A stretch of DNA of 64,000 nucleotides from positions 1-64,000 of the forward strand of contig CAWJNK010000005.1 in NCBI GenBank assembly GCA_963844205.1. The letters are read 5' to 3'. The notes beneath the pieces are model-generated. The model made no database searches, had not been told where the DNA came from, and was given only the letters and a program-made list of their open reading frames with translations. Positions 18,885 to 26,245 of this stretch are shown piece by piece (the stretch's first letter is position 1; every line of letters begins with the position of its first letter). The position numbers and the translations under genes are program-made. This DNA is from DASSUW01 sp963844205. GTDB lineage: Bacteria > Actinomycetota > Thermoleophilia > Solirubrobacterales > Solirubrobacteraceae.

Positions 18885-19639
18885 GCCGTCTCGTCCACCT
18901 CGTCGCCGACTACGGGCCCGGCGACCTGGCCTACGCCGGAATGATCCAGCGGCTGGCGCTGGCCGTACCGAACGCCGTCGTGCACGTCACGCGCGTCGCG
19001 CCGACCGACACCGTCGCGGCCGGATTCTGCATCGCCCGGCTCGCGCTCACGGAGGGACCGCCGGACCGCGTCGTCGCGAATGACGTCGGCTCGTCCGACG
19101 CCGCCGGCGACCGGCTGTGCGCGGCCCGCACCCGGGACGGCGTGTGGGTCGTCGGTCCGAACGTCGGCTGGTCGTGGTCGTTCGTGATCGACGATCTCAC
19201 GGGCCTGTGCCGTCTCGACGTGTCGGCCGGCGATTCGAGCCTGCCGCTCGCGGTCACGCACGTGGCGAGGCGGCACCCCCATGCGGTCTCCGACCCCGTC
19301 CCGCGCACGAGCGTCCCGCCGGTGCCCAAGAACGTGGTGGCGTACGTCGACACCGCCGGCAACGTCACGACCACCATCGGGGAGCCTCCCGGCCCGGCGG
19401 GAAGCCGCGTCGACGTCCGCATCGGGCGCGTATCGGCGCGCGCGATCGTCTGCGACCGCCACGCCGTGCCCGACGGCGCCCTGGCCCTTGCCGCGGGCGC
19501 CGGCTGGCCCAGCCGGCGGGGCGGCCGCCGCTGCTTCGTCGAGCTGGTCCTCGGCGGCGGCAGCGCGGCCGAGCGCTTCGCCGGACCGGCGCCCGGCACC
19601 GCCGTCCGTCTCTCACGGCGGCGTCAACCTGAGCCCTGA
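18881..19639 (+). CDS. SAM hydroxide adenosyltransferase/chlorinase family (DUF62) protein
   Basis: 252 residues. It starts SRLVHLVADYGPGDLAYAGM, the N-terminal strand and Asp loop of the fluorinase/SAM hydrolase family, then RLALAVPNAVVHVTRVAPTD, GVWVVGPNVGWSWSFV and a C-terminal beta barrel (KNVVAYVDTAGNVTTTIGEP). Most members hydrolyse S-adenosylmethionine to adenosine and methionine; true halogenases are rare. The family's usual opening LxTDFGxxDxYVGxMKG is only partly kept (VADYGPGDLAYAGM). It starts inside the stop of the previous gene. Its role here is unknown. Confidence 0.75.
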   Translation: MSRLVHLVADYGPGDLAYAGMIQRLALAVPNAVVHVTRVAPTDTVAAGFCIARLALTEGPPDRVVANDVGSSDAAGDRLCAARTRDGVWVVGPNVGWSWSFVIDDLTGLCRLDVSAGDSSLPLAVTHVARRHPHAVSDPVPRTSVPPVPKNVVAYVDTAGNVTTTIGEPPGPAGSRVDVRIGRVSARAIVCDRHAVPDGALALAAGAGWPSRRGGRRCFVELVLGGGSAAERFAGPAPGTAVRLSRRRQPEP

Positions 19640-19656
19640 GCGCCGCGCGGGTCCGA

Positions 19657-19827
19657 TCATGCGGCTTGTTGCCGGCGCAGATGTTCCATCAGGGACAGCC
19701 GGCGCTCGAGCAGCGCATCGACGTTGTACCCGCCCCGCCAGTCCTCGGCGATCTGCCGGTCGATCAATGCGATCGCGGCGATCTGCTGCATCGTGATCAG
19801 GTTGTGCACCGGCGCGTGATCCCACAT
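19657..19827 (-). CDS. Small hypothetical protein, 56 residues
   Basis: Minus-strand ATG 19827 to TGA 19657-19659, reading MWDHAPVHNLITMQQIAAIA, LIDRQIAEDWRGGYNVDALL and ERRLSLMEHLRRQQAA. Codon third positions are strongly G/C as in neighbouring genes, and the sequence looks helical and soluble. It is separated by 9 bases from the end of the phosphoesterase-like gene on the same strand, so it may be its last operon partner. I do not recognise the family. Confidence 0.5.
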   Translation of the reverse strand: MWDHAPVHNLITMQQIAAIALIDRQIAEDWRGGYNVDALLERRLSLMEHLRRQQAA

Positions 19828-19836
19828 CACGCGACC

Positions 19837-20556
19837 TCAAGCGCGAACCTGTGACCGCACGGCGCCATCGTCGTGGGCGTGCGCTCGCTCGACGGTGCGC
19901 GAGTGCAGGTCGGCGACCGCGCAGGAGCCGTCGGCGAGGGGTCCGGGCGCGACGACCAGCGTGCGGCCGATCGTCATCGTCCGGGGCGCGCCCGCGCAGA
20001 CGACGAGCCTGGCCCGGTGCGTCGCGGCCAGCTCCGCGAGCGCCTCGCTGCCCTCCACGCCGAGGCCCTTGTGGGCCGGCGGCGTGGCGAACAGCAGGAT
20101 GAGCTCGGGGAACTCGGAGAACTCGCGCTCGAGTGCCTTCAGGCGGTACTCGGCCTCCCAGCGCGGGTACCGCAGCCGCTGCCGCTCGTCCCGCGCGCCC
20201 TCGGGGTCGTCGTCGACCTCGCCGCCGAATCCGGCGACGAGCACGCTGCCGGAGGCGAACGCCACCGATCCGTGAACGCCGTGCAGGAACGGGTGCACGA
20301 TCTCGATGTTGTGGGCCTCTCGCAGGTAGTGCTCCACCGGTGCGTCCGCCGGTCCCGGCACCCAGAAGGCGGGCAGGCCGGCGCGCCCGAGCGCGCGGAA
20401 CACGCCACGGTAGTCCGCGCGCGCGTCGCCGCCCCCGCTCGTCAGGTCGCCCACGAGCGCGATCGCCTGGACGTCCAGGTCACCCGCCGCGTGGACGAGA
20501 GCGTCGATCGCGTCCGCGGACCCTCGCGGCTCGGCCGCACACAGGACGCGAGTCAC
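19837..20556 (-). CDS. Metallophosphoesterase-fold protein with lost metal ligands
   Basis: 239 residues from GTG 20556, which overlaps the glutaredoxin stop (GTGA) exactly as the glutaredoxin start overlaps the peroxiredoxin stop; an ATG at 20592 is possible but would overlap by 40 bases. The order of blocks is that of calcineurin-like phosphoesterases: VLCAAEPRGS (normally DxH), IALVGDLTSGGGD (normally GDxxD), WVPGPADAPVEHYL (normally GNHD), SVLVAGFGGEVDDDPEG, LLFATPPAHKGL and LVVCAGAPRT (normally GH). Nearly all metal-binding residues are replaced, so it is probably a pseudo-enzyme of an actinobacterial subfamily. It sits in a peroxiredoxin-glutaredoxin operon. Confidence 0.7.
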   Translation of the reverse strand: MTRVLCAAEPRGSADAIDALVHAAGDLDVQAIALVGDLTSGGGDARADYRGVFRALGRAGLPAFWVPGPADAPVEHYLREAHNIEIVHPFLHGVHGSVAFASGSVLVAGFGGEVDDDPEGARDERQRLRYPRWEAEYRLKALEREFSEFPELILLFATPPAHKGLGVEGSEALAELAATHRARLVVCAGAPRTMTIGRTLVVAPGPLADGSCAVADLHSRTVERAHAHDDGAVRSQVRA

Positions 20557-20804
20557 GCGCTGCGTCCGACTCTGCTTCGTCTCAGCGCCCATTCCAGCTC
20601 CTCGATCGTCGGTTGCACGAGGACGTCCCCGCCGATGACGACCGTCGGGCTGCGCACGCGCCCCCCGGTCAGCCACGCCAGCCGCGACCGAGCCTGCGGA
20701 TTCCGCTCGACGTCGACGTACTGGTACGGGATGCCGCGGCGGTCGAGCCAGCGGCGGATCATCTGGCTGATCGCGCAGCCTGGACGTCCGTACACGGTGA
20801 TCAC
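20553..20804 (-). CDS. Glutaredoxin-like protein
   Basis: 83 residues from GTG 20804. VITVYGRPGCAISQMIRRWL contains the redox site C-A-I-S, a monothiol CxxS type, and PYQYVDVERNPQARSRLAWL plus SPTVVIGGDVLVQP supplies the cis-Pro loop and the glutathione-contact strand. NrdH/mycoredoxin-like proteins of this size reduce disulfides or mycothiol adducts. It is coupled to the peroxiredoxin by a 4-base overlap, so it is the likely reductant of that enzyme. The missing second cysteine means a monothiol mechanism. Confidence 0.85.
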   Translation of the reverse strand: MITVYGRPGCAISQMIRRWLDRRGIPYQYVDVERNPQARSRLAWLTGGRVRSPTVVIGGDVLVQPTIEELEWALRRSRVGRSA

Positions 20805-21508
20805 GCGCGGACCGCCTGCGCCTGGTCGACGGCCAGCAGCAGCTCGTCGAGGTCGGGGACGAAGTCCAGGCGGGGCGCCACCGTGCTGTAACGGATCACG
20901 CCGTCGCCGTCGACGACGTACAGCGCACGGTCGGAGTAGCCGTCCTGCTCGCGCCACACCGAGTAGCGGCGCACGACCTCGCCCTTGGGATGGAAGTCGG
21001 CGAGCAGCGGGAACGAGATGCCGCGCATCGCCGCCCAGGCGCCGTGGCTATAGACGCTGTCGACGGAGATGCCGAGCAGCTCGGTCCCACGCGCGCGGAA
21101 CTCGGCGAGCTCGAGCTGGTAGAGGTCGAGCTGCTGGCTGCAGCCCGGGCTCCAGTCGAGCGGGTAGAAGATGAGCACCACCGGCATGCCGCGATAGTCG
21201 CTCAGCCGTACCAGCTGCCCCGTCGGGTCCGGGAGCGCGAAGTCCGGCGCCTGGATGCCGGGCTCGAGCGGCGTGGTGACCGCCGGCTGGTCCATCGGCG
21301 GGGCGGTGTGGAAGAGGTCGCGCAGGTCGGCCACCGCGTGCCCGTCGACGCCCGCGCCGTCTCCCCCGCGCTCGCGCTGCAGGGTTCGCCAGACCTCCAT
21401 GACCATCCCGTGCAGCACCGAGATCGCCTGCCTGGTGGGCGAGTCCGGGATCTCGTCCGCGAGGCGCGCGTACTCCTGCTCGAGCTCTGCGAGCACGTGG
21501 TCGGGCAT
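20801..21508 (-). CDS. Peroxiredoxin (AhpC/TSA family)
   Basis: 235 residues. An N-terminal helical extension of about 80 residues (LAELEQEYARLADEIPDSPT) precedes the peroxiredoxin domain: PGIQAPDFALPDPTGQLVRL, the peroxidatic cysteine in IFYPLDWSPGCSQQLDLYQL, then LLGISVDSVYSHGAWA and SFPLLADFHPKGEVVRRYSV. No resolving cysteine is obvious, so the glutaredoxin encoded next is the probable electron donor. It reduces hydrogen peroxide and alkyl peroxides in the cytosol. The extension is not part of the usual fold and may mediate oligomer contacts. Confidence 0.9.
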   Translation of the reverse strand: MPDHVLAELEQEYARLADEIPDSPTRQAISVLHGMVMEVWRTLQRERGGDGAGVDGHAVADLRDLFHTAPPMDQPAVTTPLEPGIQAPDFALPDPTGQLVRLSDYRGMPVVLIFYPLDWSPGCSQQLDLYQLELAEFRARGTELLGISVDSVYSHGAWAAMRGISFPLLADFHPKGEVVRRYSVWREQDGYSDRALYVVDGDGVIRYSTVAPRLDFVPDLDELLLAVDQAQAVRA

Positions 21509-21517
21509 CGCCGGTGT

Positions 21518-21545
21518 TCGTAGGCCGTACCGCCGTGACGTGCAA
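21518..21545 (-). promoter_or_regulatory. Promoter of peroxiredoxin operon
   Basis: TTGCAC-N16-CTACGA on the minus strand, 9 bases before ATG 21508. Its -35 is half of the palindrome GCAAGC-TC-GCTTGC shared with the divergent promoter. Confidence 0.5.
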
Positions 21546-21551
21546 GCTCGC

Positions 21552-21578
21552 TTGCGAAGCCCTGCGCCCGGCGTACTG
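21552..21578 (+). promoter_or_regulatory. Promoter of aldo-keto reductase gene
   Basis: TTGCGA-N15-GTACTG, 8 bases before ATG 21587; back to back with the peroxiredoxin promoter. Confidence 0.45.
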
Positions 21579-21586
21579 CGCTTCCC

Positions 21587-22437
21587 ATGCCTGCCGCGAC
21601 CGGCGTGCGCACGACGCCCCTGCCCTCTGGCGAGCACGTGCCCGTGCTCGGGCAGGGGACGTGGCACCTCGCCGAGGGGAGGCGCCGGCGCGACGCGGAA
21701 GTCGCGGCGCTGCGCCGCGGGCTGGACCTCGGCATGAGGCTGATCGACACCGCCGAGCTGTACGGGGGCGGCGACGCCGAGCGCCTCGTCGGCGAGGCGA
21801 TCGCCGGCCGGCGTGAAGAGGTCTTCCTCGTCGGCAAGGTGCTGCCGCACCACGCGACCGCGCAGGGGGCGGTGGCCGCCTGTCGCGCCAGCCTGCGCCG
21901 GCTGGGCACCGACTGGCTCGATCTCTACCTGCTGCACTGGCGCGGCCGCGTCCCGCTGCGCGAGTCGCTGCGCGGCTTCGAGACGCTGCTCCGGGAGGGC
22001 CTGATCCGTCACTGGGGTGTGAGCAACTTCTACGTCGCCGACCTCGCCACGCTCGTCCACTACCCCGGCGGCGACGCGGTAGCGGCCGACCAGGTGCTCT
22101 ACAGCCTCACGCACCGCACCGCCGAGTACGAGGCGCTCCCTTGGTGCCTCGAGCGCGGCCTGCCGGTGATGGCGTACTCGCCGCTCGATCAGGGCCGGCT
22201 GTGCGACCACCCCGAGGTGCAGGCCGTGGCCGACCGTCACGACGCGACCGCCGCGCAGGTCGCGATCGCGTGGGTGCTCGAGCACGAGCACACGATCGCG
22301 ATCCCCAGACCGGCTCGTCCGCGCACATGACCGAGAACCGCGCCGCACTCGACGTCGACCTGACCGCCGCCGACCTCGCCGACCTCGAGGACGCCTTTCC
22401 CGCGCCGCTCTGGCCGGGCCGACCGAAGGCGTACTGA
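21587..22437 (+). CDS. Aldo-keto reductase (one frameshift)
   Basis: NADPH-dependent carbonyl reductase of the AKR5-like group, about 280 residues corrected. Catalytic residues are visible: Asp and Tyr in RLIDTAELYGGGDAERLVGE, Lys in EVFLVGKVLPHHAT, His in DWLDLYLLHWRGRVPL; WGVSNFYVADL and YSPLDQGRLCDHPEVQ follow. At about 22303 the text ATCCCCAGACCGG breaks the frame; with three C instead of four it reads IPKTGSSAHMTENRAALDVD, the normal nucleotide-binding end, then AFPAPLWPGRPKAY and the stop at 22437. It is divergent from the peroxiredoxin operon, so it probably detoxifies aldehydes under oxidative stress. Confidence 0.88.
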
Positions 22438-22441
22438 CAGC

Positions 22442-22934
22442 TCATCGCCCGGGATGGGGGCGCCTCGGGGTGGCCACGCGCTCCTCCTCGGAGTGCTCGG
22501 GCGTGTCGCCGAGCGGCGTCTCGTCGTCGGCGCCGATGCCCGGCCACGGGGCCTAGGTCGTCGGCGGACGTGTCCCGCCGACGGCCTTCCTCCTCTTCCG
22601 TCTTGGATCGCGCCGTCGCGTAGAGCAGGAGCGCGGCCGAGTACGGGATGAGCGATGCGAGCATCGCCGCCACTGCGTATTCGGCCCCCGCCGTCGCGGC
22701 GACGATCGCCGCGATCGCGTAGAAGGCGCCGAGCGCGCCCATCAGCCAGCCGAGGCCCGGCGCGGGCCGGTCGCGCAGCCGCCATGTCGCGACGAACAGC
22801 GAGGCGGCGAACACGGCCACGGCGATCGCGATCCCGAGGATCAGGGCGACCGGATCCCACGACCCGAGGCCCATCAGGAGCAGCAGGCTCGCGAACGACA
22901 TCGCCGGCCAGACGATCGGCGGCCATCGGCGCAT
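22442..22934 (-). CDS. Four-helix membrane protein of unknown function (one frameshift)
   Basis: From ATG 22934: RRWPPIVWPAMSFASLLLLM, then three further hydrophobic helices (VALILGIAIAVAVFAASLFV; GWLMGALGAFYAIAAIVAAT; VAAMLASLIPYSAALLLYA) and an acidic cytoplasmic tail. The tail is read as PGIGADDETPLGDTPEHSEE followed by ERVATPRRPHPGR only after a one-base change near 22545, which brings the stop to 22442-22444; as given the frame runs on without a sensible sequence. The acidic DETPLGDTxEHSEE tail is common in unnamed actinobacterial membrane proteins. Function unknown. Confidence 0.6.
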
Positions 22935-22962
22935 CGATCGGTCACTAGGCCGCCGCGCCCGC

Positions 22963-22988
22963 TTGACGACCGCTTCGATTCGCTTACC
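22963..22988 (+). promoter_or_regulatory. Promoter of DUF6328-like gene
   Basis: TTGACG-N14-CTTACC, 10 bases before ATG 22999. It argues against the TTG at 22963 as start, since that TTG is the -35 itself. Confidence 0.5.
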
Positions 22989-22998
22989 CCATGGACCG

Positions 22999-23808
22999 AT
23001 GACGGTCGTCCCCGCCGACAATGCGGGCCGCAACGAGACGCGGCTCGAGCGCAGCGATCGCAACCTGGTCGAGCTGCTCCAAGAGGTGCGGCTGATGCAG
23101 ATGGGCGTGCAGGTGCTGTTCGCGTTCCTGCTCACCGCGCCGTTCGCTCCGCGCTTTCCCGAGCTCTCCTCCTTCCAGCGCGCCGCGTACTTCGCGACGC
23201 TGCTGTCGGCGGGATCGGCCACCGTGCTCCTGATCGCGCCCACGGCCTACCACCGCATCCTCTTCCGGCTCGGCGACAAGGAGCACGTCGTCACCGTCGC
23301 CAACCGCTTCGCGCTCGCCGGTCTGGCCTGTGTCGGCGTGTCGATCGCCGGCGGCATCCTGCTGGTCTCCGACCTCGTCTTCGACGGGTCGCTGATCCTC
23401 GTGACCACGGGCCTCGCGGCGCTGGCCTGCCTGACCTTCTGGTGTGTCGCGCCGCTGTGGCGACGTCGGTCGCTCAAGCGCGACGCGGCCCGGATTGTCC
23501 GTGGCGCTGGCAGGCCTATGACACCGGGCATGGCCGACCGGATGACCACCGACCACGAAGAGATACGCCGCTGGGTCGAAGCGCATGGCGGCAGGCCCGC
23601 GACCGTGCGCGGGACGGGCGACGACGATGCCGGAGTACTCCGGATCGACTTCCCCGGCGGCGCCGGCGAGGAGTCCCTGGAGCCGATCTCGTGGGACGAG
23701 TGGTTCCAGAAGTTCGAGGAGAACCGGCTGGCCTTCCTCTATCAGGATGAGAAGGCGAGCGGCGAAGACAGCACGTTCTTCAAGCTCGTCCGCCGCGACG
23801 GATCCTGA
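22999..23808 (+). CDS. DUF6328-like membrane protein joined to a small soluble domain
   Basis: 269 residues. Part 1 (1-165): RLERSDRNLVELLQEVRLMQ, MGVQVLFAFLLTAPFAPRFP, with four membrane helices and RILFRLGDKEHVVTVANRFA, the DUF6328 pattern. Part 2 (from about 175): TTDHEEIRRWVEAHGGRPAT, VLRIDFPGGAGEESLEPISW, DEWFQKFEENRLAFLYQDE, a soluble protein of about 90 residues that I know as a stand-alone gene. A promoter match (TTGTCC-N15-CTATGA, 23495-23521) lies exactly at the join, and a TGA occurs there in the neighbouring frame. So these may be two genes merged by a one-base error. Functions unknown. Confidence 0.65.
   Translation: MTVVPADNAGRNETRLERSDRNLVELLQEVRLMQMGVQVLFAFLLTAPFAPRFPELSSFQRAAYFATLLSAGSATVLLIAPTAYHRILFRLGDKEHVVTVANRFALAGLACVGVSIAGGILLVSDLVFDGSLILVTTGLAALACLTFWCVAPLWRRRSLKRDAARIVRGAGRPMTPGMADRMTTDHEEIRRWVEAHGGRPATVRGTGDDDAGVLRIDFPGGAGEESLEPISWDEWFQKFEENRLAFLYQDEKASGEDSTFFKLVRRDGS
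23495..23521 (+). promoter_or_regulatory. Internal promoter before the second domain
   Basis: TTGTCC-N15-CTATGA, 8 bases before an in-frame ATG at 23530. It supports a separate gene 23530-23808. Confidence 0.4.
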
Positions 23809-23826
23809 GTCGCGCCGCGGTCGACG

Positions 23827-24597
23827 ATGCCGCGTTCGATCTGGAACGGGACGATCAGCTTCGGTCTGGTCACCGTGCCGGTCAAGCTGTACACGGCGAT
23901 CGAGTCCAAGACGGTGCGCTTCCGCGAGGTGCATCTGAGCGACGGCGCGCGCATCGAGCACCGCCGCTTCTGCTCCCGAGAGCTGCGCGAGGTCCCCTAC
24001 CAGGAGGTGGTCAAGGGCTTCGAGGTCGCCCCGGGCGAATACGTGGTGGTCGACCGCGAGGAGATCGCGGCGGCCGCGGGACCGCGCTCACACGTGGTCG
24101 ACGTCGAGGCCTTCGTGGACAGCGCCGCGATCGACCCGGTCTTCTACGAGCGGGCCTATTACCTCGGCGCGGGGCGCGGCGGCGAGGACGCATACCGGCT
24201 GCTGCTCGAGGCGCTCCGTCGCGCCGGCCGCGCCGCGATCGGCCGGTTGCCCTTCCACAACCGCGAGTACCTGGCCGCGATCCACCCGCAGGGCCGCGTG
24301 CTGGCACTGCACACGATGCGATTCGCCGACGAGGTCGTCCCGGGCGACGAGATCGAGGTCGCGGAGCCGGCGCGGCAACCCGCGGCGCGCGAGATCGAGA
24401 TGGCGGAGCGGCTCGTCGCCTCGCTGCACCGGGATTTCGACGCGCGCGCGTATCGCGACGAGTACCGCGAGGCCGTGCTCCGGCTGATCGAGCGCAAAGC
24501 GGCCGGCGAGACGATCGTGGCGTCCGAGCCGGAGCCGCGTCACGAGCCGGAGGACCTCGCCGGCGCGCTCGAGGCGAGCCTGGCCGGGAGCCGCTGA
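23827..24597 (+). CDS. ku: Ku DNA end-binding protein, copy 1
   Basis: 256 residues, complete bacterial Ku core: MPRSIWNGTISFGLVTVPVK, VHLSDGARIEHRRFC, YVVVDREEIAAAAGPRSHVV, AFVDSAAIDPVFYERAYYLG, FHNREYLAAIHPQGRVLALH, TMRFADEVV. Ku rings thread onto broken DNA ends and recruit LigD for non-homologous end joining. Residues after 200 form the usual C-terminal helical region ending EDLAGALEASLAGSR. A second ku begins 3 bases later. No ligD polymerase/ligase gene is in the window. Confidence 0.95.
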   Translation: MPRSIWNGTISFGLVTVPVKLYTAIESKTVRFREVHLSDGARIEHRRFCSRELREVPYQEVVKGFEVAPGEYVVVDREEIAAAAGPRSHVVDVEAFVDSAAIDPVFYERAYYLGAGRGGEDAYRLLLEALRRAGRAAIGRLPFHNREYLAAIHPQGRVLALHTMRFADEVVPGDEIEVAEPARQPAAREIEMAERLVASLHRDFDARAYRDEYREAVLRLIERKAAGETIVASEPEPRHEPEDLAGALEASLAGSR

Positions 24598-24599
24598 GC

Positions 24600-25382
24600 G
24601 TGGGTCGCGCGCTGTGGTCGGGCTCGCTGGGCTTCGGACTGGTCAACGTCCCGGTCGCGCTGTTCAGCGCGGTCCGCGACCTCGACCTGCGGTTCCGTCA
24701 GCTCCACGCGCCTGACGCGGCGCCGATCGAGATCCGGCGCTTCTGCTCCGAGGAGGAGCGGGAGGTGCCGTTCGACGAGATCGGCCGTGGCCACATGCGC
24801 CGCGACGGCGAGCAGGTGGTGCTCAGCGACGAGGAGCTCGCCGGCGTGGCGCCGCGGAGGACGCGCACGATCGAGATCGAGGCGTTCGTCGATCTGCGCG
24901 AGGTCGACCCGATCTACTTCGACCACCCGTACTTCCTGGTGCCGGACGGCGAGAGCGAGGGCACGCTGCGCGCCTACTGGCTGCTGGTGGAGGTGATGGG
25001 CCGCACCGACCAGGCAGCACTCGGCCGGTTCGTGCTGCGCGCCCGCGAGTACATGGTGGCCGTTCGCGCGCGCGAACGGCGCCTCGCGCTCACGACGATG
25101 CTGTTCGCCGACGAGATCCGCCCCACCGACGGGATCGACGCCGGCGGGCGCAAGCCGCGCCGGCAGGAGCTCGAGCGGGCGGTCGCGCTGATCGAGGCGC
25201 TGTCACGGGACTGGGACCCGACGGACTACGACGATCGCTTCCGCGCTCGCCTCGAGCAGATCATCGAGCGCAAGAAGCGGGGCGAGCGTGTCGTGTCCCA
25301 GCCGCCCGAGGAGGCGCCGGCGCCCGTGCCCGACCTGATGGCGGCGCTCGAGCAGAGCATGCGCGAGGCGGGCCGGCGATGA
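24600..25382 (+). CDS. ku: Ku DNA end-binding protein, copy 2
   Basis: 260 residues from GTG 24600. It is clearly homologous to the preceding gene but well diverged: RALWSGSLGFGLVNVPVALF, APIEIRRFCSEEEREVPFDE, EQVVLSDEELAGVAPRRTRT, FVDLREVDPIYFDHPYFLVP, FVLRAREYMVAVRARERRLA, TTMLFADEIRPTDG, tail DLMAALEQSMREAGRR. Tandem Ku paralogues could form a heterodimer, as in some actinobacteria and rhizobia with several ku genes. The following glycosyltransferase gene overlaps its end by 4 bases (ATGA). Confidence 0.94.
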   Translation: MGRALWSGSLGFGLVNVPVALFSAVRDLDLRFRQLHAPDAAPIEIRRFCSEEEREVPFDEIGRGHMRRDGEQVVLSDEELAGVAPRRTRTIEIEAFVDLREVDPIYFDHPYFLVPDGESEGTLRAYWLLVEVMGRTDQAALGRFVLRAREYMVAVRARERRLALTTMLFADEIRPTDGIDAGGRKPRRQELERAVALIEALSRDWDPTDYDDRFRARLEQIIERKKRGERVVSQPPEEAPAPVPDLMAALEQSMREAGRR

Positions 25383-26245
25383 CCGCGATCGGGCGCGATC
25401 CGCGCGTGGCGGTCGTGGTCGCGACCCGCAACCGGCGCGAGCTGCTGCTCCACACCCTGCCCAGGCATGTCGCGCTTCCGGAGCGGCCGCGTACCGTGGT
25501 GGTCGACGACGCCTCGACGGACGGGACCGCCGACGCGATCCAGCGAATCCCCGGGGTCGAGTCGATCAGCCTCGAGCGCAGCATCGGCGGGGCGGCGCGC
25601 AACGTCGGGATGCGGGCGGTCGAGGCGCCGTACGTCGGACTCTGCGACGACGACGCGTGGTGGCGCGCAGGCGCGCTGCGCACGGCCGCCGACCTGCTCG
25701 ACCGCCATCCGCGCCTGGCGGCGATCAACGCGCACATCCTCGTGGGGCCCGACGAGCGGGTGGATCCCACGTGCCTCGAGATGGCGCGAGACGTGCTGCC
25801 GGCCGTCGACGGCCAGCCGGGGCATCCCCTGCTGACGTTCATCGCCTGCGCGGTCGTGGTCCGGCGCGCGGCCGTGCTCGCCGTGGGCGGGTTCTCGGAG
25901 CGGCTCGGGGTGGGCGGCGAAGAGGAGCTGCTGGGCTGGGATCTCGCGGGCGCCGGCTGGCTGATGTCCTACGTGCCCGAGGTCGTCGCCCACCACCACC
26001 CGCCTCCGAACGACGGCAGGCCGGAGCGCCGCGAGCGGCAGCTGCGCAACGCGCTCTGGGCGACCTGGCTGCGGCGACCCGCGCCGGCGGCGCGAACGCT
26101 GGAGCTGCTGCGGCGCTCGCCGCGCGACCGGTTCAGCGCCCGTGCTGTGGCTCGCGCGCTCGCCGGTCTGCCGTGGGTGCTGCGGGAGCGGCGGGTGAGC
26201 CCGCCTCACGTCGAGGCGATGCGCCGTCGCCTCGAGGACTCGTGA
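25379..26245 (+). CDS. Family 2 glycosyltransferase
   Basis: 288 residues, GT-A fold. VAVVVATRNRRELLLHTLPR is the N-terminal nucleotide strand, VVVDDASTDGTADAI the first acidic motif, GLCDDDAWWRAGAL the DxD motif binding the sugar nucleotide and metal, and GVGGEEELLGWDLAGAGWLM the acceptor-side ED region. The C-terminal 60 residues are Arg-rich and helical. There are no membrane helices. Substrate unknown; its overlap with ku2 suggests co-transcription only. Its 3' end overlaps the convergent MMPL gene by about 110 bases as that gene is written. Confidence 0.88.
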   Translation: MTAIGRDPRVAVVVATRNRRELLLHTLPRHVALPERPRTVVVDDASTDGTADAIQRIPGVESISLERSIGGAARNVGMRAVEAPYVGLCDDDAWWRAGALRTAADLLDRHPRLAAINAHILVGPDERVDPTCLEMARDVLPAVDGQPGHPLLTFIACAVVVRRAAVLAVGGFSERLGVGGEEELLGWDLAGAGWLMSYVPEVVAHHHPPPNDGRPERRERQLRNALWATWLRRPAPAARTLELLRRSPRDRFSARAVARALAGLPWVLRERRVSPPHVEAMRRRLEDS

